Shown here one piece after another: positions 1 to 12,879 of a DNA stretch of 64,000 nt. The position numbers were made by a program, and so were the translations under genes. A model generated the notes under the pieces. That model made no database searches. It saw only the letters and a program-made list of their open reading frames with translations, and was not told the origin of the DNA. This DNA comes from Crotalaria pallida (lineage: Eukaryota; Streptophyta; Magnoliopsida; Fabales; Fabaceae), in NCBI GenBank assembly GCA_037953625.1, contig CM075651.1, positions 163,999,501 through 164,063,500 of the forward strand. Direction: 5' to 3'. Position 1 is the first letter of the stretch, and each line of letters starts with the position of its first letter.

Positions 1-986
1 AAATTCATGTGGGAGACTCACCTGCCATAGTCAGGCACGCGACCTGTGTCGGATCCGGATGTACCTAAGTAGTACTTAGGGAAGCGGGTGACAACAAAAA
101 AATAAATAACAATCTCTTTAAATTTCCTTCAAATGACCCAGATCATTATAGTTACGCATTAATAATAAACAATGAAAATTATCAATCTATAATGTCTCTT
201 TAATTTATATATATATGTATATGTATATGTATGTATCTATATATGTACATGTGTATATATATTTGTGTTAATATATCTTTTATGGTATCGTATTTACAAT
301 TTTAAAAAATTCTCATATCTGTATTGTATCGTATCCGTGTCATACTAAGTATCGAGATTTTATAAGATGTCATTTGAGATAAGCTTTTCTCTCCACCTAC
401 TAAATTCAAATCTATAAATCACTTTACAACATTTTTTTATCCTTAAATATAGGTCAAATATAATCTCCAACCAATATACTAAATAATTTAAAGCAAATAT
501 TCCCCCAATATGTTCAATTCATTTCATTAACCCTCCATATCAAAAGATTTTTTAATTTTTTTTTACTTTTTTCATGATAATGATTACGTGAATCTAGATA
601 ATATTTAATTTTAAACAAAGGTAATTTAGAATTGTGGACACTTTTTTTTAACTAATTATTTTAATTTATGTGAGTAAGTTAAGAGTGACTTTTTTTTCAC
701 AAAAAAAAAATAAAAGTGATTTTTTTATTGAAATTAAAAATAACTTATAAATAAGTTAAAAAAATAACTCAATATCAATATTTAAATAAATATATATAAG
801 GCTCATATATCATATAGTCATGTTCTGAATCAATATATTAATTCCATATTCAATGCGTTGTTTTCTACTATTTTGTAATGAAAAATTCTATTTGCAATGC
901 TGCTTGTATATATTAAATGGTTTATGAAACATTGTAAAATTTGGCATAATTTATTACTCCCTCTCTTCACTTTTACCTAATTTATA
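1..986. other. AT-rich intergenic DNA
   Basis: No gene is recognised here. The first 100 bases are less AT-rich and may be the edge of a repeat that extends out of the window. The rest is poly-A/T tracts and TA-rich simple sequence. Confidence 0.5.
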
Positions 987-1261
987 CTCCATCCGGTTTT
1001 ATTTATTAAACCTTTTTTATGTTTTTTATTCCCACTAAGAAAAATTGTTAAATTTGTTAATGTATTAGAAATGTAAAAATTTGATATACTTTTTCAAAAC
1101 TACTCCTATAATTATTATTAGAACTCTAAAAAAATTTGACTTAATAGGAGTATTTGTGAAAAAAAAAAGTAATTAAATGCTATTGAAAATTGAAATGAGG
1201 TCTTATAAATAAAATCAAAATAAAAACTCCAAAAAGATCTTATAAATAGGACCAAAGAGAG
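987..1261. mobile_element. Stowaway-like MITE (family B)
   Basis: The element starts CTCCATCCGGTTTTATTTAT and ends in an approximate inverse match (ataaataggaccaaagagag), with TA on both sides. Related copies lie at 20191-20655 and 49351-49627. It is non-coding. TA target duplications and CTCCNTCCG-type ends are typical of Tc1/mariner-derived Stowaway MITEs. Confidence 0.55.
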
Positions 1262-1263
1262 TA

Positions 1264-2267
1264 CAGATTAAGAAAAGTAACTATTACTCTCAAATTTATC
1301 AAAAAACATATTGTCATTCCAAAGTTACCGCCCTAATTAAATTTTTCAACTTTATTCATCTATCTCTTTATTGTCATTATTATCATATTACTCTTATATA
1401 ATTATGAGGGTGTATTTGAAATAAACTCTTTAATGCTGCCTAGATATTTTAAAACGATTTATAAAAAGGACAATAAATCTACCAAAATAGTGACTTACAA
1501 TAAGGGACAAAAGGAGTATATATACGAGAGATTCGTTAACGCCAAGTTAAATTATATAAACTCTTATATCATTAATAACTTTTTATACAATGTTAATTTC
1601 AATAATACTGCTGGTGATTTATAACTATATGTTATTTCGATCATTTATGTTAAATTTGATAAAATTTAAACATTATTAAATATATATATCCAAATAGTTT
1701 TATTTTCACCTACTTTTTAGACATATATTTTTTAAATTTTCACGTATATAAACGAAGTATTAAATGATTTTGAATTTTTCGTAAAATTTTATATAAATGA
1801 TTTATATGATAAGAACTTTCAATTTAAGGTTGATTCGATTCAATTTGATTCGGTGCAAAAATTGGTGTAATTTAATTTAGTATAATATATATACACAATA
1901 AACTATCGAGAAGGTTATTTAGAAATTTATTTGTAGAGATTAAAAGACATAGAAATTTACCGACGGAGTTTAGTTCAGTTAGTATAAAACCTCAACTGAA
2001 ATCTTGAAAATGGGATACAGATGTTAGTAGCTTCGTGTTCAATTTCCATCAAAAAATTCCCGCCGGAGAGCCAACCACACAGAATCATGAACAGAAGAAA
2101 AGCACAAGGATAGAAGAAATAAAAAAAAAAAAAAGTAAAAAACAATTGAACTGCACAAAGAGACAAGAGAAAAGCTCAAAAGGATAGAAGAAATTAAACA
2201 CAAAAAAAAAACAATTCCTGTGACTGAAAACTGAACCAAAGTGCATACTCTGTGTCACAAAACGAAG
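1264..2267. other. Upstream region of RLSB
   Basis: This is AT-rich intergenic DNA. The last ~250 bases are purine-rich with A-runs and probably hold the promoter and 5' UTR of the gene starting at 2268. A 63-codon open stretch at 1433-1624 has no recognisable features and is not called as a gene. Confidence 0.4.
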
Positions 2268-5200
2268 ATGCAATTGATTCTCTGTCCCTGCAATTGTAAG
2301 TCCCTCTCCTCCTTCCCCAACTATACATTACCACCACTTAGCCATATCATTGTTATTAGCAACACCCTCAAGAACAAACTCCATCATCATCATCATCATA
2401 AGAACCAAAATTCCTTCACTTTCACCAATAAAGATGCAATTTTGAGTGGTACCCATGTCACATTTTGCTCCATAAATGATAAATTTGATGGCTTTTATAG
2501 TAACCAGTTATCTCGTCAGGCTCTTGATGATAGAGTAGTCCATGAACATGAAACACTTGAATTGCTCAACAAACCTTCACTTGTTGTCTCTTTTAAAGAT
2601 GAGTTTGATATGGATACAAAGAATGAGGATTTCAATGGAAGTAGTAATGGTTCTGTGGACAAAAATTGTGGGGTGTTAGAACTTCATCAAGTGGCTAAGA
2701 AGGTTGATGTTGAGTACTATGAACCTAAATCAGGGGATTTTGTGGTTGGTGTTGTTGTTTCAGGTAATGAAGACAAGCTCAATGTTAATGTAGGGGCAGA
2801 ATTACTAGGTACAATGTTGACAAAGGAGGTGCTTCCTTTGTATGGTAAAGAAATGGAGCACTTGTTATGTGATATGAACAAGGTTGAAGAGAATTTTATG
2901 GTTCAAGGGAGGTTGGGAGTTCTGGAAAATGTTGATGTAATAAGTAGGGAAACTGTGATTGGAAGCACTGTTGTAGAGATTGGGACCATTTTGTTTGCTG
3001 AGGTTCTGGGAAGGACACTTGCTGGTAGGCCATTGCTTTCTAGCAGAAGGCTCTTCCGTCGGATTGCATGGCATCGGCTGAGGCAGGTTTTACTCATTTT
3101 AAAATTTATCTTCTCTCCGTTCCTTATATTTACTAGAGTAGATATTGCAACTTACATGCAGAACTTGTGAGGATGATACAATAGTTCATATGGCATTTTT
3201 AGTTGGAATCTAGGACAAGGAAGCATGGATATGATATGATACAAGACATGAATATGATGCGACACCAGCATGAGAAAATGGCATAGAATACAAATCGGTT
3301 AGGATATAACATTTAAAATTAATATAAACTAAAATTTTAAAAAAAAATCGTAAATTAACATAATGAAGACATCGATGTTTCAAAATTTAACACGAGTAGC
3401 TGTAGACGCAATAAAATATTATGGTCATTTATCTAATTATTATGGTATCTCAATCTCATCTTTATCGGTGCAAAAATTCAAAATATAAAAGCAAAAGGTT
3501 GAAGCATGTCTAGTCTAGGATTATCTAGCACTGGTACAAACATTTTGCAATGTTTGTGTTTCATTGATTGGGAAAGGTTGTTATTTCATATCAATAAGGA
3601 AGGATATGCCATATAACATGTATACCATCCTTATAGTCAGTAAGGAAATGTGTGATAAAAAACTGAAAGCCATCTTATACCAGAATGGCAGAATACTCCA
3701 TTGATCAGTTTTAACTTTTAACACCTAAATATTCATATGACATCTCTTTCCGATCAGATTTAAATCTTCTGTTTTCAATGTTTCGGGCAGATAAAACAGG
3801 TCAATGAGCCTATAGAGGTTAGAATCACAGGGTGGAATACAGGGGGCCTGCTGACAAGGATTGAGGTCTTTGCCATTGACTTGAATATATTTATGCACAT
3901 GTAGCGCTGCTTGAGTAAATGTTTATATCTTTTTGAATTTGGATGTGCAGGGTTTGAGAGCTTTCCTCCCCAAAGCTGAGCTTATGAAAAGAGTAAATAA
4001 CTTTACTGAATTGAAAGAAAATGTGAGTTGCGGCCCTGGAACTTTTCTGTCAGAACAACTTTTTTTCTACTTTTGGAGCACAACTACTAAGCTTATGAGC
4101 TTCTTCTGATTTCTGAATTCTGATACGCTACGAGACTACAGCAGTATCATCTATTAAGTAGATCAGCAAATAACTATTTGTAGTACAGCTGTAGGGTTAA
4201 CCATCCTACCGCTACAGGATAAGCATGAGCTCTCTAGTACAGGATAAGGGTGAATAACTCAACACACCCCGATGAGAGAGGTGTATGAATCTCCAAATCG
4301 CGATACTCTTCCGAGTAAAAGACCTCGGCTGCAAACAATGTTTTATGTCACCACCAACTCTCAGAAGCTCAGCACAGGCTCTTCGAGCCTATACGAGCTT
4401 GGGGGGCTTGTAGGGTTAACCAATAATAAATCCTACCGCTACAGGATAAGCATGAGCTCTCTAGTACAGGATAAGGGTGATTAACTCATTCTTTTTATCC
4501 TCTAAGAGCCACGTCAGCCCTACTGGGCCGAACAGGCTCATAAGGCACCACAACACAACTTCCCCTATAAGTATTGCCATGCTATAGGGGCTAAGGTATG
4601 TTTTCTCATCCCTACTCTCAAGAACTACGTGTGGCTTGATCCCCTTATCACTGGGGGTACGTAGGACCAGGGTCACCCTCGTCAGCTGCAACAACCCCAA
4701 ACACACATCGTGGTGGATCTATTTCTTAGATCCACTACATTGGCGCCGTCTGTGGGGACGATAAACTTCGATCCCCATCCCCGTTTATAAAAAAAAAAAT
4801 TAAAAGAAAAAAAGGTGGCTACGGACTATTGTTCACGGTGCTGTTCCTACGGTCCTGCTACTCCATTCCCGCTCGCCGGTGCCACTGGTTCTGCTCACTA
4901 AGTACCAATTATTGTGGCGGCGGAGCCGTCCAGGTTCGGATCGCCGGTGCCCCTGGTGCTGTTCGTCTTGCGGTTGCCGGCACAGTGGCATCTAGGACTG
5001 ATTTCAAGGTTGCGATTTCATGGCTGCGGCATCCAAAGCACGATGACTTCTTCGATCAGAAGCGAAGAAGAAGAGGCACTAACCGCCGCCTCTCGTAACC
5101 CCAAACACACATCGTGGTGGATCTATTTCTCAGATCCACTACAACAGCTTTGTAGATGTGGATTGTGCCATTAGGCGTTATTAAAATCTATTTGCTACAG

Positions 5201-7593
5201 TCCCCTTGGGTCTATTCAAATTCTTATATATCACGAGGGAGTTCTTAATGTGAACCTTGTGAGCTCCCTCTAGGTAAATGAATGTGGTTTATTTTTTAAT
5301 TCTAATTGTTCTGCAAATGACCTGAAAAGTTTTCTCTACTTAAACACATCATCCCTTCTTATTTTCCAGTTTAGAAAACTCCTTTTAGTGACGACACATT
5401 TGATCTTTCTGTCACCATCCATTGTTGGTCTTAATTTTTTCTTCCTTATTTATTGCAAATATTTGATCATAATGACGTAGGTGGGACGTTGTATGCATGT
5501 ACAAGTTACTCAAGTAGATGAGGCTAAAGACAATTTGATACTTAGTGAGAGGGAAGCATGGGTCAGTACTCAAATCTATCTATTTCTTTGCCTATGTTTT
5601 TTTCAATATTTCGGCATTAGATATTTTAATTTTGCTTTATCTTTTCCCTTTTGTGTGATTAATATGATGATTCAGGAAAAGCTTTATCTCCAAGAAGGAA
5701 CACTTCTAGAAGGCACTGTGAAAAAGATCCTCCCTTTTGGGGCCCAAATAAGGATCGGAGAAACAAATAGAAGGTGAGTCATAGCTTCAATACTGATAGC
5801 TAACTCTTGATGCTTCTTTTTCCCTGCTCAACAAGTCATAACTGTATTCAAAGCATTCAAGTAGATACAATTATTTCTGTCAAGAAAAATTCCATCTTGG
5901 AATATCATAGGATGCTTCTAACTCCCCTGCTTTGATTTTGACACTTGTGAAGAAAACAAACAGATCTGCAAGTTAATATCCTGTATATGGATGCTAGGCA
6001 AGATAGGGAATAAACTAGACTAGATAATTTGGGCGCAATGACATGAGTGTTTTTCGAAGGTAAAACCAACCTTTGAATCTCGTTTGAAATAGATGGAATT
6101 GTCTGGGCCTGTATCAACTAGTGAGATTGTTAAATTGAAAACCCACCACTAAGGATTATAATTTTTCCTCAATTGTCTGCATTGCTTTGAAGTTTTATCT
6201 AAGACCAACTCTAGCACTTTCTTGTTTTCAACACAGAAATAGGCACAACTTGATTCAAAGGTATTAGAGCATGTTACATTGAATTTTTGATTCATAGTGG
6301 CCTTAGTGGGTACTGCGTAAATGAAGTTAATAAACATAAGGTGCACCAATCCTTGTTGGTGCACAATTTTCTTTCTCATTCCCCTACCTATCATGGGTTC
6401 TTTTTAATACTTACATGCACATGCATATCCTTTTTCCTTTTACTGAAAAAGTTGCATCATCAGAGATTCTGGCTTGCCTCTTTGTTTTTAACGCAGACTT
6501 CATCATCAATCCTATATGTATAGATAACATGACATTCAAAATTATTCTGTTGTGTACCTTTTCAGTGGATTGCTGCATGTTTCGAATATCTCTAGTGCTA
6601 GAATTTCCTCCATCACTGACGTACTTTTTGTTGATGAGAAGGTTAAAGTTCTGGTGGTGAAGTCATTGTCTCCTGATAAAATTTCTTTAAGGTAATGGAT
6701 TGGTGACTTTGACTTACATCTGAAATTGTTACGTGCATTTAGGCTTGTTCTGTTTAATTGGGGTCGTCTAATGAATAAGGATTAGTCTTCTAAGCTAATT
6801 AAAATTGCAATTCCTACCTCCAGCCATAAAACTTAAGAGCTGCTTAGTCCTTACAAAATCCAATAAGCATCCCCCAAATATGTATGTGTGTATAATTGTA
6901 TATATCCCCATTTAGAGTGCAACTTCTTGAGATATAACCTGACTTGGAACCTCATAATCATGTCATCTTTTTTATTTATTTATTTATTTATTTTTTAATT
7001 TTTAAATATCATGTGATGATCCCTTTGGGTGGCTTTGGTGACCAAAAAGTAATGGTTTATCCTTTAAGGCATTCTTTTTACCGAGGTTTCTTGCAATTTG
7101 AGATAAATGAAATTTGCTACAAGTATCATGCCTTTATTTCAGCTCATTATGCTCTTAAAGTTCTTTGTTTCTTTACACATTAGAAATGTTTTATTCAACC
7201 TTCTCTCTCGAAAGTATTGTGTTAGAGCAGTATTACTAGATTACAAATTATGCTGTAAATGGTTGCTGATGCCAATTTACCTTCATGGCATGCAGCATTG
7301 CAGACCTTGAAAGCGAACCGGGCCTATTTCTATCAAATAAAGAGGTATTTAAATTACTTGAACTTTTCAAAATTATTCAGTTTGATTCAGATTGATCTTG
7401 AGATGTGCTTGTTTCTTTTCTTTCAAAGAAAGTATTTCTGGAGGCGGATAAAATGGCAAAAAAATACAAGGAAAAGCTACCTCCAGCTCATATGACTCAA
7501 GAATTAGAATCAGAACCCCTCTCAACAGGTGCCATTCCTTTTGAAAATGAAGCACTTTATGCTAACTGGAAGTGGTTCGAGTTTGAGAAATAA
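2268..7593 (+). CDS. RLSB: Chloroplast S1-domain RNA-binding protein, RLSB/PDE338 type
   Basis: Eight exons are read: 2268-3086, 3791-3865, 3951-4022, 5481-5561, 5676-5773, 6566-6691, 7296-7344 and 7429-7593. All junctions are GT-AG and in phase, giving 494 residues. The first in-frame ATG is at 2268; the frame upstream of it has only a GTG. Residues 1 to ~60 are Ser/Asn/His-rich and look like a plastid transit peptide. A first S1-like segment begins near SGDFVVGVVVSGNEDKLNVN. A canonical S1 domain (GTLLEGTVKKILPFGAQIRI onwards) is built from exons 5 and 6. The conserved C-terminus reads YANWKWFEFEK. In Arabidopsis and maize this family binds rbcL mRNA in chloroplasts and supports Rubisco large-subunit expression; loss causes a pigment defect. 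That role is inferred here from family resemblance. Intron 3 carries an LTR element (4190-5143), but the reading frame is intact. The stop lies 1.3 kb from the convergent RanBP1 gene. Confidence 0.9.
4190..4488 (+). repeat. Duplicated LTR head
   Basis: The first ~72 bases of the LTR (4190-4261) recur at 4409-4488. The second copy also starts TGTAGGGTTAACC and carries about 8 extra bases (aataataa). The LTR therefore contains its own 5' end twice. Confidence 0.8.
4190..5143 (+). mobile_element. Small non-autonomous LTR element (TRIM-like) in RLSB intron 3
   Basis: A 5-bp duplication ACAGC flanks the element at 4185-4189 and 5144-5148. The 5' LTR spans 4190-4739 and has TGTAG...CTACA ends. It is followed directly by a primer-binding-type sequence, TGGCGCCGTCTGTGGGGA (from 4741). 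Only the last ~48 bases of the 3' LTR remain (5096-5143), with one mismatch to the 5' copy. The short GC-rich interior encodes no gag or pol. An internal deletion seems to have removed the 3' interior and most of the 3' LTR while sparing the outer end and the TSD. Confidence 0.85.
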
Positions 7594-8926
7594 TAATGAA
7601 ACGATTGACCTTGAAAGCGTGAAATCATTCAAGGGCAAGCAGCAAGCTTGACAAGAGAGATTGACACTACTTCGACATTCAGTTGCAAAACAGGGGCCTT
7701 TCTCCTAAGCAGAATGCATTATGAGCCTAAAGCTGAAAAGCTTTTGGTGCAGTCTTTTTTCTCTTCATGAATTGCTTTGGTGTGCATAACATAGTGAGAT
7801 GGATCATCAAAGTGCACAAGCCATTACCTTTGTGGTGGTGAGATGGATCGCCAAAGTTTTATTTTATTTGCTTTCAGGTTTTTATTCCCCTTGAAAATTT
7901 TCTTGAGTTATTGTTTGTTGGTACCAAGAATTGAACCTATGTATTGAACCTCGCCTATATTCTTATAACATTTTTTTTTTATAATTATTCTTATAACATT
8001 TTAACTTTTCAATAAACTTTCACATCACATAACCAATAACCTTTATCACTTTCTCTCTTTTCCCCTTCTATAGCTTCCCTGTACCTACGCCCAATTATAG
8101 GGGCGTAAGATAAAAAACATTCTTTACTTCAACATCAACATACACTTGCAAAACTAGATCACTTTCGCCTGTAACACTAGCCTTTCTTGATAAAGGACAA
8201 TCGGCTACTACGCAAGATATTTGCAATTTAAAGATTTATATTGAAAAATATAAATTTGAAACTTCGGAGATATAGTGAACTTAAGTTTTCAATACTTAAA
8301 TTTCTTAACCAATGCCCTACCTTACTTTTATACCTTGCAAAAAAAAAAAAAAAACCAAACAAACTTGACTTTGCATTTTGTTTGGTTACTGAACATGAAT
8401 GCCACCTTCTCCACAACAATCCTTTCATCTACTATAATTTCGGTCCGTCAGGCGGAAATTAATATCATCTCTCAGGCACCATAATGAAAATATAATGCTA
8501 GATCCAACAGGAGAAACATGTTATAATAGTAGCATGTAATTTGAATCTTATAAAATTGTGAAACTCAATTGTACCCAAAACCTTTGCATAACTGTTGATA
8601 TTTCCCGACAGCACCCTCCAAAAATCCCAAAACCATCCAGACTCATTTGACTTGCAACAAATACATATATAGAATGAAAATAACACAAGCAAACTCAAGA
8701 CTCTGAAAGCGCCAACCTCAATAATTAACTCATGACTCTGAAAGCGCCAACCTCAATAATTAAAATCTGACTCAAACTTCGCTTGACGACAAAGACTCAA
8801 CAGAGGACACATACCGCTCAATAGCATCGCCATGACACAATCTGAAGACTACAAGTAGGAGAGAATATCTATCCCAAGACCTAGCCTTGTCATATTGCCT
8901 AGCAAGGAAACATGAATAGATTATAC
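7594..8926. other. Convergent intergenic region between RLSB and RanBP1
   Basis: This stretch contains the 3' UTRs of both neighbouring genes and AT-rich spacer. An A-run lies at about 8339-8354. No further gene was seen. Confidence 0.5.
8699..8763. repeat. Tandem duplication, 35-bp period, in RanBP1 3' UTR
   Basis: A 30-base unit starting gactctgaaagcgccaacct occurs at 8699-8728 and again, identically, at 8734-8763. It lies about 165 bases beyond the RanBP1 stop on the transcribed strand. Confidence 0.9.
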
Positions 8927-11709
8927 TCAAGCAGAGGAAGCAGGCTCTTCATCTTTCTTCTCTGAATCTGTCTTGCTTTCCTTTCCTGATGAAGATTCTT
9001 TTTCAGCAGTTTTGTTGTCAGACTTCTCTTCATCTTTCTTCTCTGCATCTGTTTTCCCTTCAACACTCAAATTCTCAAGGAGACCAGCAGCAGCAGATGC
9101 ATCCGAGTTTTCCTCCTGGTTCTGGGATTCAGCAACTTCTTGGAATGTTTCCATGAACTTCTTGCAATCTGAGAGAGAAAGAAACAGTTAATGTATGCAG
9201 TAAAATTATAATCCTAATTCCTAAGTGCAGAAAGGGAAAGCATAACAATAATCTAGATTCTATTTTTCGTAAATTGCCAAAGGAACGTGTAAAACCCAAT
9301 GACTACTGTACTAAACTTGGAACAATTTGCAATTGAACAGAGAAATAGCAATAATAACTATATGCCTTAATTATGCTTCAGTGGGCAAAAATAACAATAA
9401 CATTATCATTATTGTCCACTGCAAAAGTAACATGTCTAAGTATCAAAAGCTGTCCTCACTCATCCTCAACTTACTCTTTTAATAGCCCATAAGAGAGCAG
9501 GGAAAGCAAGGGATATTATAACAGCAAGGACATGTATTAGAAGGGCAGATATTACAAGAGGACAAGAAATCCTCATAAGAACAGAAGAAACAACTAAAAA
9601 CTAAGCAAATAGGTCATGCAACACCACATGCCAGTCTCTTTGCAAATGAACATCACTAAAAACCCATGGGATTTGCACCATGTTGAAGCCAAAAAAAGTA
9701 GTCCTATCCCAGACATAATCTAGAGACAAAAAGGTGTCGTTGAAAATTCTATCCAACTAAATAGACCATGGGATTGCAAAAACAAGCATTGTCAAAGAAT
9801 TTTGCCCTCTTTACGAGTGCCAAACCCTCTAAACCTAGTAAGCAGGAAAGAGTGCAAGTCCATAGGGAAAATCCAGCACTCATCAAACATGCCAAACAAA
9901 CTATTCCAAAGCACATGAGCTGCCAAGCAATGCAAGGGATATCTTAGCTAGAATAGTAGGCATATGAGATGCCTGTGGTCATCTCATACCGAGATAGCAA
10001 ACATGAACATGGGAATGTTGCTCAAACATCCAACTATGGAGGTAGTCTGTAAACACTGAGCAATTTTCACTTTGATTATGTGAAATAAGTGAGATCTGTT
10101 AGAAGGGAATCAGTGCCTAGCTGCCATAGTATAGTCAATAAACAAATGATATATAGTCAGCTATTACTATCAGAAGCGAGCGCTGGAATAAAGTCTTTTA
10201 CTATCAACTATTCTGTAATGATTTTTTTTAACATCAATTCCTTTTGAAGAACCAAACCGAAAAGTCTAAAATCTCTTTTTTGATTCAAAACGAAACCTAA
10301 ACCATTTCGGTAAAAGACTCAAACGAAAACTATCAAGGACATGTAAATACCTTAGCTAAATCCAAATACAACGCCACTTGGGCTAACCAATTATGAAGAA
10401 TAGCAAACAAAAGGATGCAAACACCTAAGTGGTGTTAATACGGTGAAGAGAAAAGTGGTGTGCGTGTCAAAGCTATTCCAAGAACCTTTTCTAGAATTCC
10501 GCATACAAGTCTATGATCCCAGTAAAACATTTGCATTTAGGATACTGTGAACAGATTTTGATTGTTCAATGTACTTCAATTCATCAGAACGCTTCTCAAA
10601 GACATAGCAAGGGAACATATAATGTACTTCCAAAAGATTGCCATGGAAAAGATGCCTACATAGATATGATTGTGTTTTAAGCAGAAAATTGGTGCAGAAA
10701 AAATGTTTACTTTAGCTGATTAAAACAGTTAACAAAGAGAACAAGAATGCAGAGGCAACCTAGTATTTAAAAATTAAAAATGCCAAACCCAAGGAGGAAC
10801 TTAAACGGGTCTAAAACCACACTTATCGAAAACAAATCGCCATTGCTTCAACTAACAGAGCTAACCAGTGACACAAAAATCAAATTTAGACATATAACAC
10901 AGAATCAAAGTACTGATATATATTTTCTATTTGTGACCTAAATTGCTTACTTTCAATTGACGCAAATCGAATGCAGAAAAACTCATGCTTCAATTCACCA
11001 TCAGCAAAGTCCCTCGCATGCCAAACACAAGATTTCTCATTCCCAGCATGCTCTTGCACGGTCATGGCAGGCAAAACTACAATAACATTTTTTTTTTTTT
11101 TTAAAAGAACAAGTCAAAATCACAAACCATAAAACCAAACATCAAAACAGGAAAACAAAAACGAACACTTCACTTACTAAGATGATTTGCGCAGATCTTA
11201 AGTGTCTTGGACTGCCTCATGAGAAGCCTAACTTTCCCAGTAACCTTGTGCTTCAGGAACTTGACCGTTCCGGCACCTCGCTCCTTCCATTGATTACCGT
11301 CCTTGTCGAAACGGTACAGCTTGGCTTTCCTGCAATCAAATCAAATCAAATCCCAAAGAATAATAAACCCTGGATATCATCCAACAAAATCAATAATAAT
11401 ACTAATTGATATCAAAGTTCTGAATAGCGGTTGCTGTCGTTGTTTCAGAGCCTCTCAAAACCCTAAAAATGCAGACATCTATAGCGGTGGCAGACAAAAC
11501 TCAAAACCTTAATTGATAAATAATAATAATAACAGAGAGAGAAAAGCATACAGATCGAGAATAGGATCTTCGTCCTCTTCGCCGGTGGAGACGGCGACTT
11601 CTTCGAGCTTGACGATGGGAGCGACCTGAGCTCCGGTGTCCTCGTCCTCGCCGGCGGGAGCCTCTTCTTCTTCGCGGTGTTCGGCGGCAGCCTCGGCGGT
11701 GGAAGACAT
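8927..11709 (-). CDS. RANBP1: Ran-binding protein 1 (RanBP1)
   Basis: Four exons on the minus strand are 11552-11709, 11178-11329, 10951-11076 and 8927-9168, with consistent GT-AG junctions; they give 225 residues. An acidic N-terminus leads into GAQVAPIVKLEEVAV. A RanBD1 domain follows (about residues 28-165), including the family signature KLYRFDKDGNQWKERGAG, then TVQEHAGNEKSCVWHARDF, and DFADGEL later in the domain. The tail is Lys/Glu/Ser-rich. The length fits plant RanBP1 proteins (about 220-230). RanBP1 binds Ran-GTP, stimulates RanGAP and acts in nucleocytoplasmic transport and mitosis. The start is the first ATG after a pyrimidine-rich leader. No lesion is seen. Confidence 0.96.
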
Positions 11710-11711
11710 TA

Positions 11712-11764
11712 TCGAGAGAGAGAGAGAGAGAGAATAGGGTTTATGAGAGAGAGAGAGAGAGAGA
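11712..11764. repeat. GA/CT microsatellite in RanBP1 5' leader
   Basis: Two (GA)n tracts on the plus strand read as (CT)n in the transcript sense, just upstream of the RanBP1 ATG. CT-rich leaders are common in plant housekeeping genes. Confidence 0.85.
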
Positions 11765-11871
11765 GAAAGGGGAGAAGACAAGAGAAGGTGTGCGGGTGAG
11801 CGGTCTTTTGTACACAGCGAAAAAGTACTTAATGCTCATGCAGCTTTCCTATTAACCGCTCGATGCTTACC

Positions 11872-11877
11872 ACGTGC
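11872..11877. promoter_or_regulatory. G-box (CACGTG) upstream of RanBP1
   Basis: The palindrome CACGTG lies 163 bases upstream of the RanBP1 start codon. It is the core site of plant bZIP/bHLH factors. Its function here is inferred from position only. Confidence 0.4.
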
Positions 11878-12085
11878 TCCTACCTCGTCATGTCTCTTGA
11901 TCGGATGATGATTGAGAGAGTTTCTATTTTTTTTTCCTCTTTAAATTTCATATTTTGATCTCTTAATTTATTTATTTTTCCTTATCAAAATTGGTTCTTC
12001 ATTTTTTTGTTATCCCTCACGTTTTTATTTTTTTAAACAAATGTTTGGTCACAGATATGCAACATGAATATTGATACCTTCTTGG

Positions 12086-12870
12086 AGAAAGATTTTGCCC
12101 TACACCCGGTGCACATGTGCACTTGTTTGGTAACCTATTATTATAGGTAAAAGTGATCTAATTGCAAAATCTAAATAAATTAATTGTTGGACTTATTTGC
12201 AAAACTAAAAGTGACTTAATTGCAAAACTAGTCACCTCCATGGACATCGGCACCGGCACCGGCATCTCCACCAACACCGGCACCTCCACCTCCACCGGCA
12301 TTTTCAACATACTACTGGCCCGCTCCCTTCATTCTCTTCATTTTCAATTCTTCTCGTTTTTGAATGAACTTGAGGAAGCAATAAACACACAATATCTCGA
12401 TAAAGTAATAAACACATAATTATTATAAAAAAGAACGAAAACAGAGACGAGAAAGAACAGAGAAACACAAGAATAGAGAACGCGAGAGAACAGAGATGAG
12501 AGAACGAACCTGGTGGCGGCGGCTAGGTGTCATTCTCTCTCTCTCCCCTCCACCACCGCTCCCTCCTCCTCCTCCGCCGTCGTCACCCGCCGCCGTCACC
12601 TCTATGACACCTGAGGCGGCTCCGACTGGGAAGCGAGTCACCAAATCCTCCCACCGCGCCATCGCCTCCAACGGCGCGCTTCTTCGGAAAAATCAAAAAA
12701 TTAAAAAAAAATTATCCCAAATTGTAAGGGAAATTTTTGGATGTACCTACACCCCTCTACCATTTTGACCTTTACCCTGTAGAAATTTTTAACCATAGAT
12801 CAAGTTCATTCAAAAATCAATGGCCTACAATTCAAGTGCATATAGGCACCGGGTGCGGGGCAAAATTTCT
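12086..12870. mobile_element. Mutator-like element with GC-rich cargo
   Basis: A perfect 9-bp duplication CCTTCTTGG lies at 12077-12085 and 12871-12879. The terminal inverted repeats are about 40 bp: left AGAAAGATTTTGCCCTACAC, right (inverted) AGAAATTTTGCCCCGCACCC, both continuing to CCGGTGC and TGCACTTG. There is no transposase. The interior has an (accggc)-type repeat at about 12236-12302 and a CpG-rich, exon-like segment at about 12500-12690. The minus frame of that segment starts MEAMARWEDLVTRFPVG and runs into a Gly-rich tract. A captured host fragment (Pack-MULE) is likely, but its source was not recognised. Confidence 0.88.
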
Positions 12871-12879
12871 CCTTCTTGG

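Noticed and set aside
2241..2267. Start of RLSB at 2241
   Set aside because: That codon is GTG; the first ATG in frame is at 2268.
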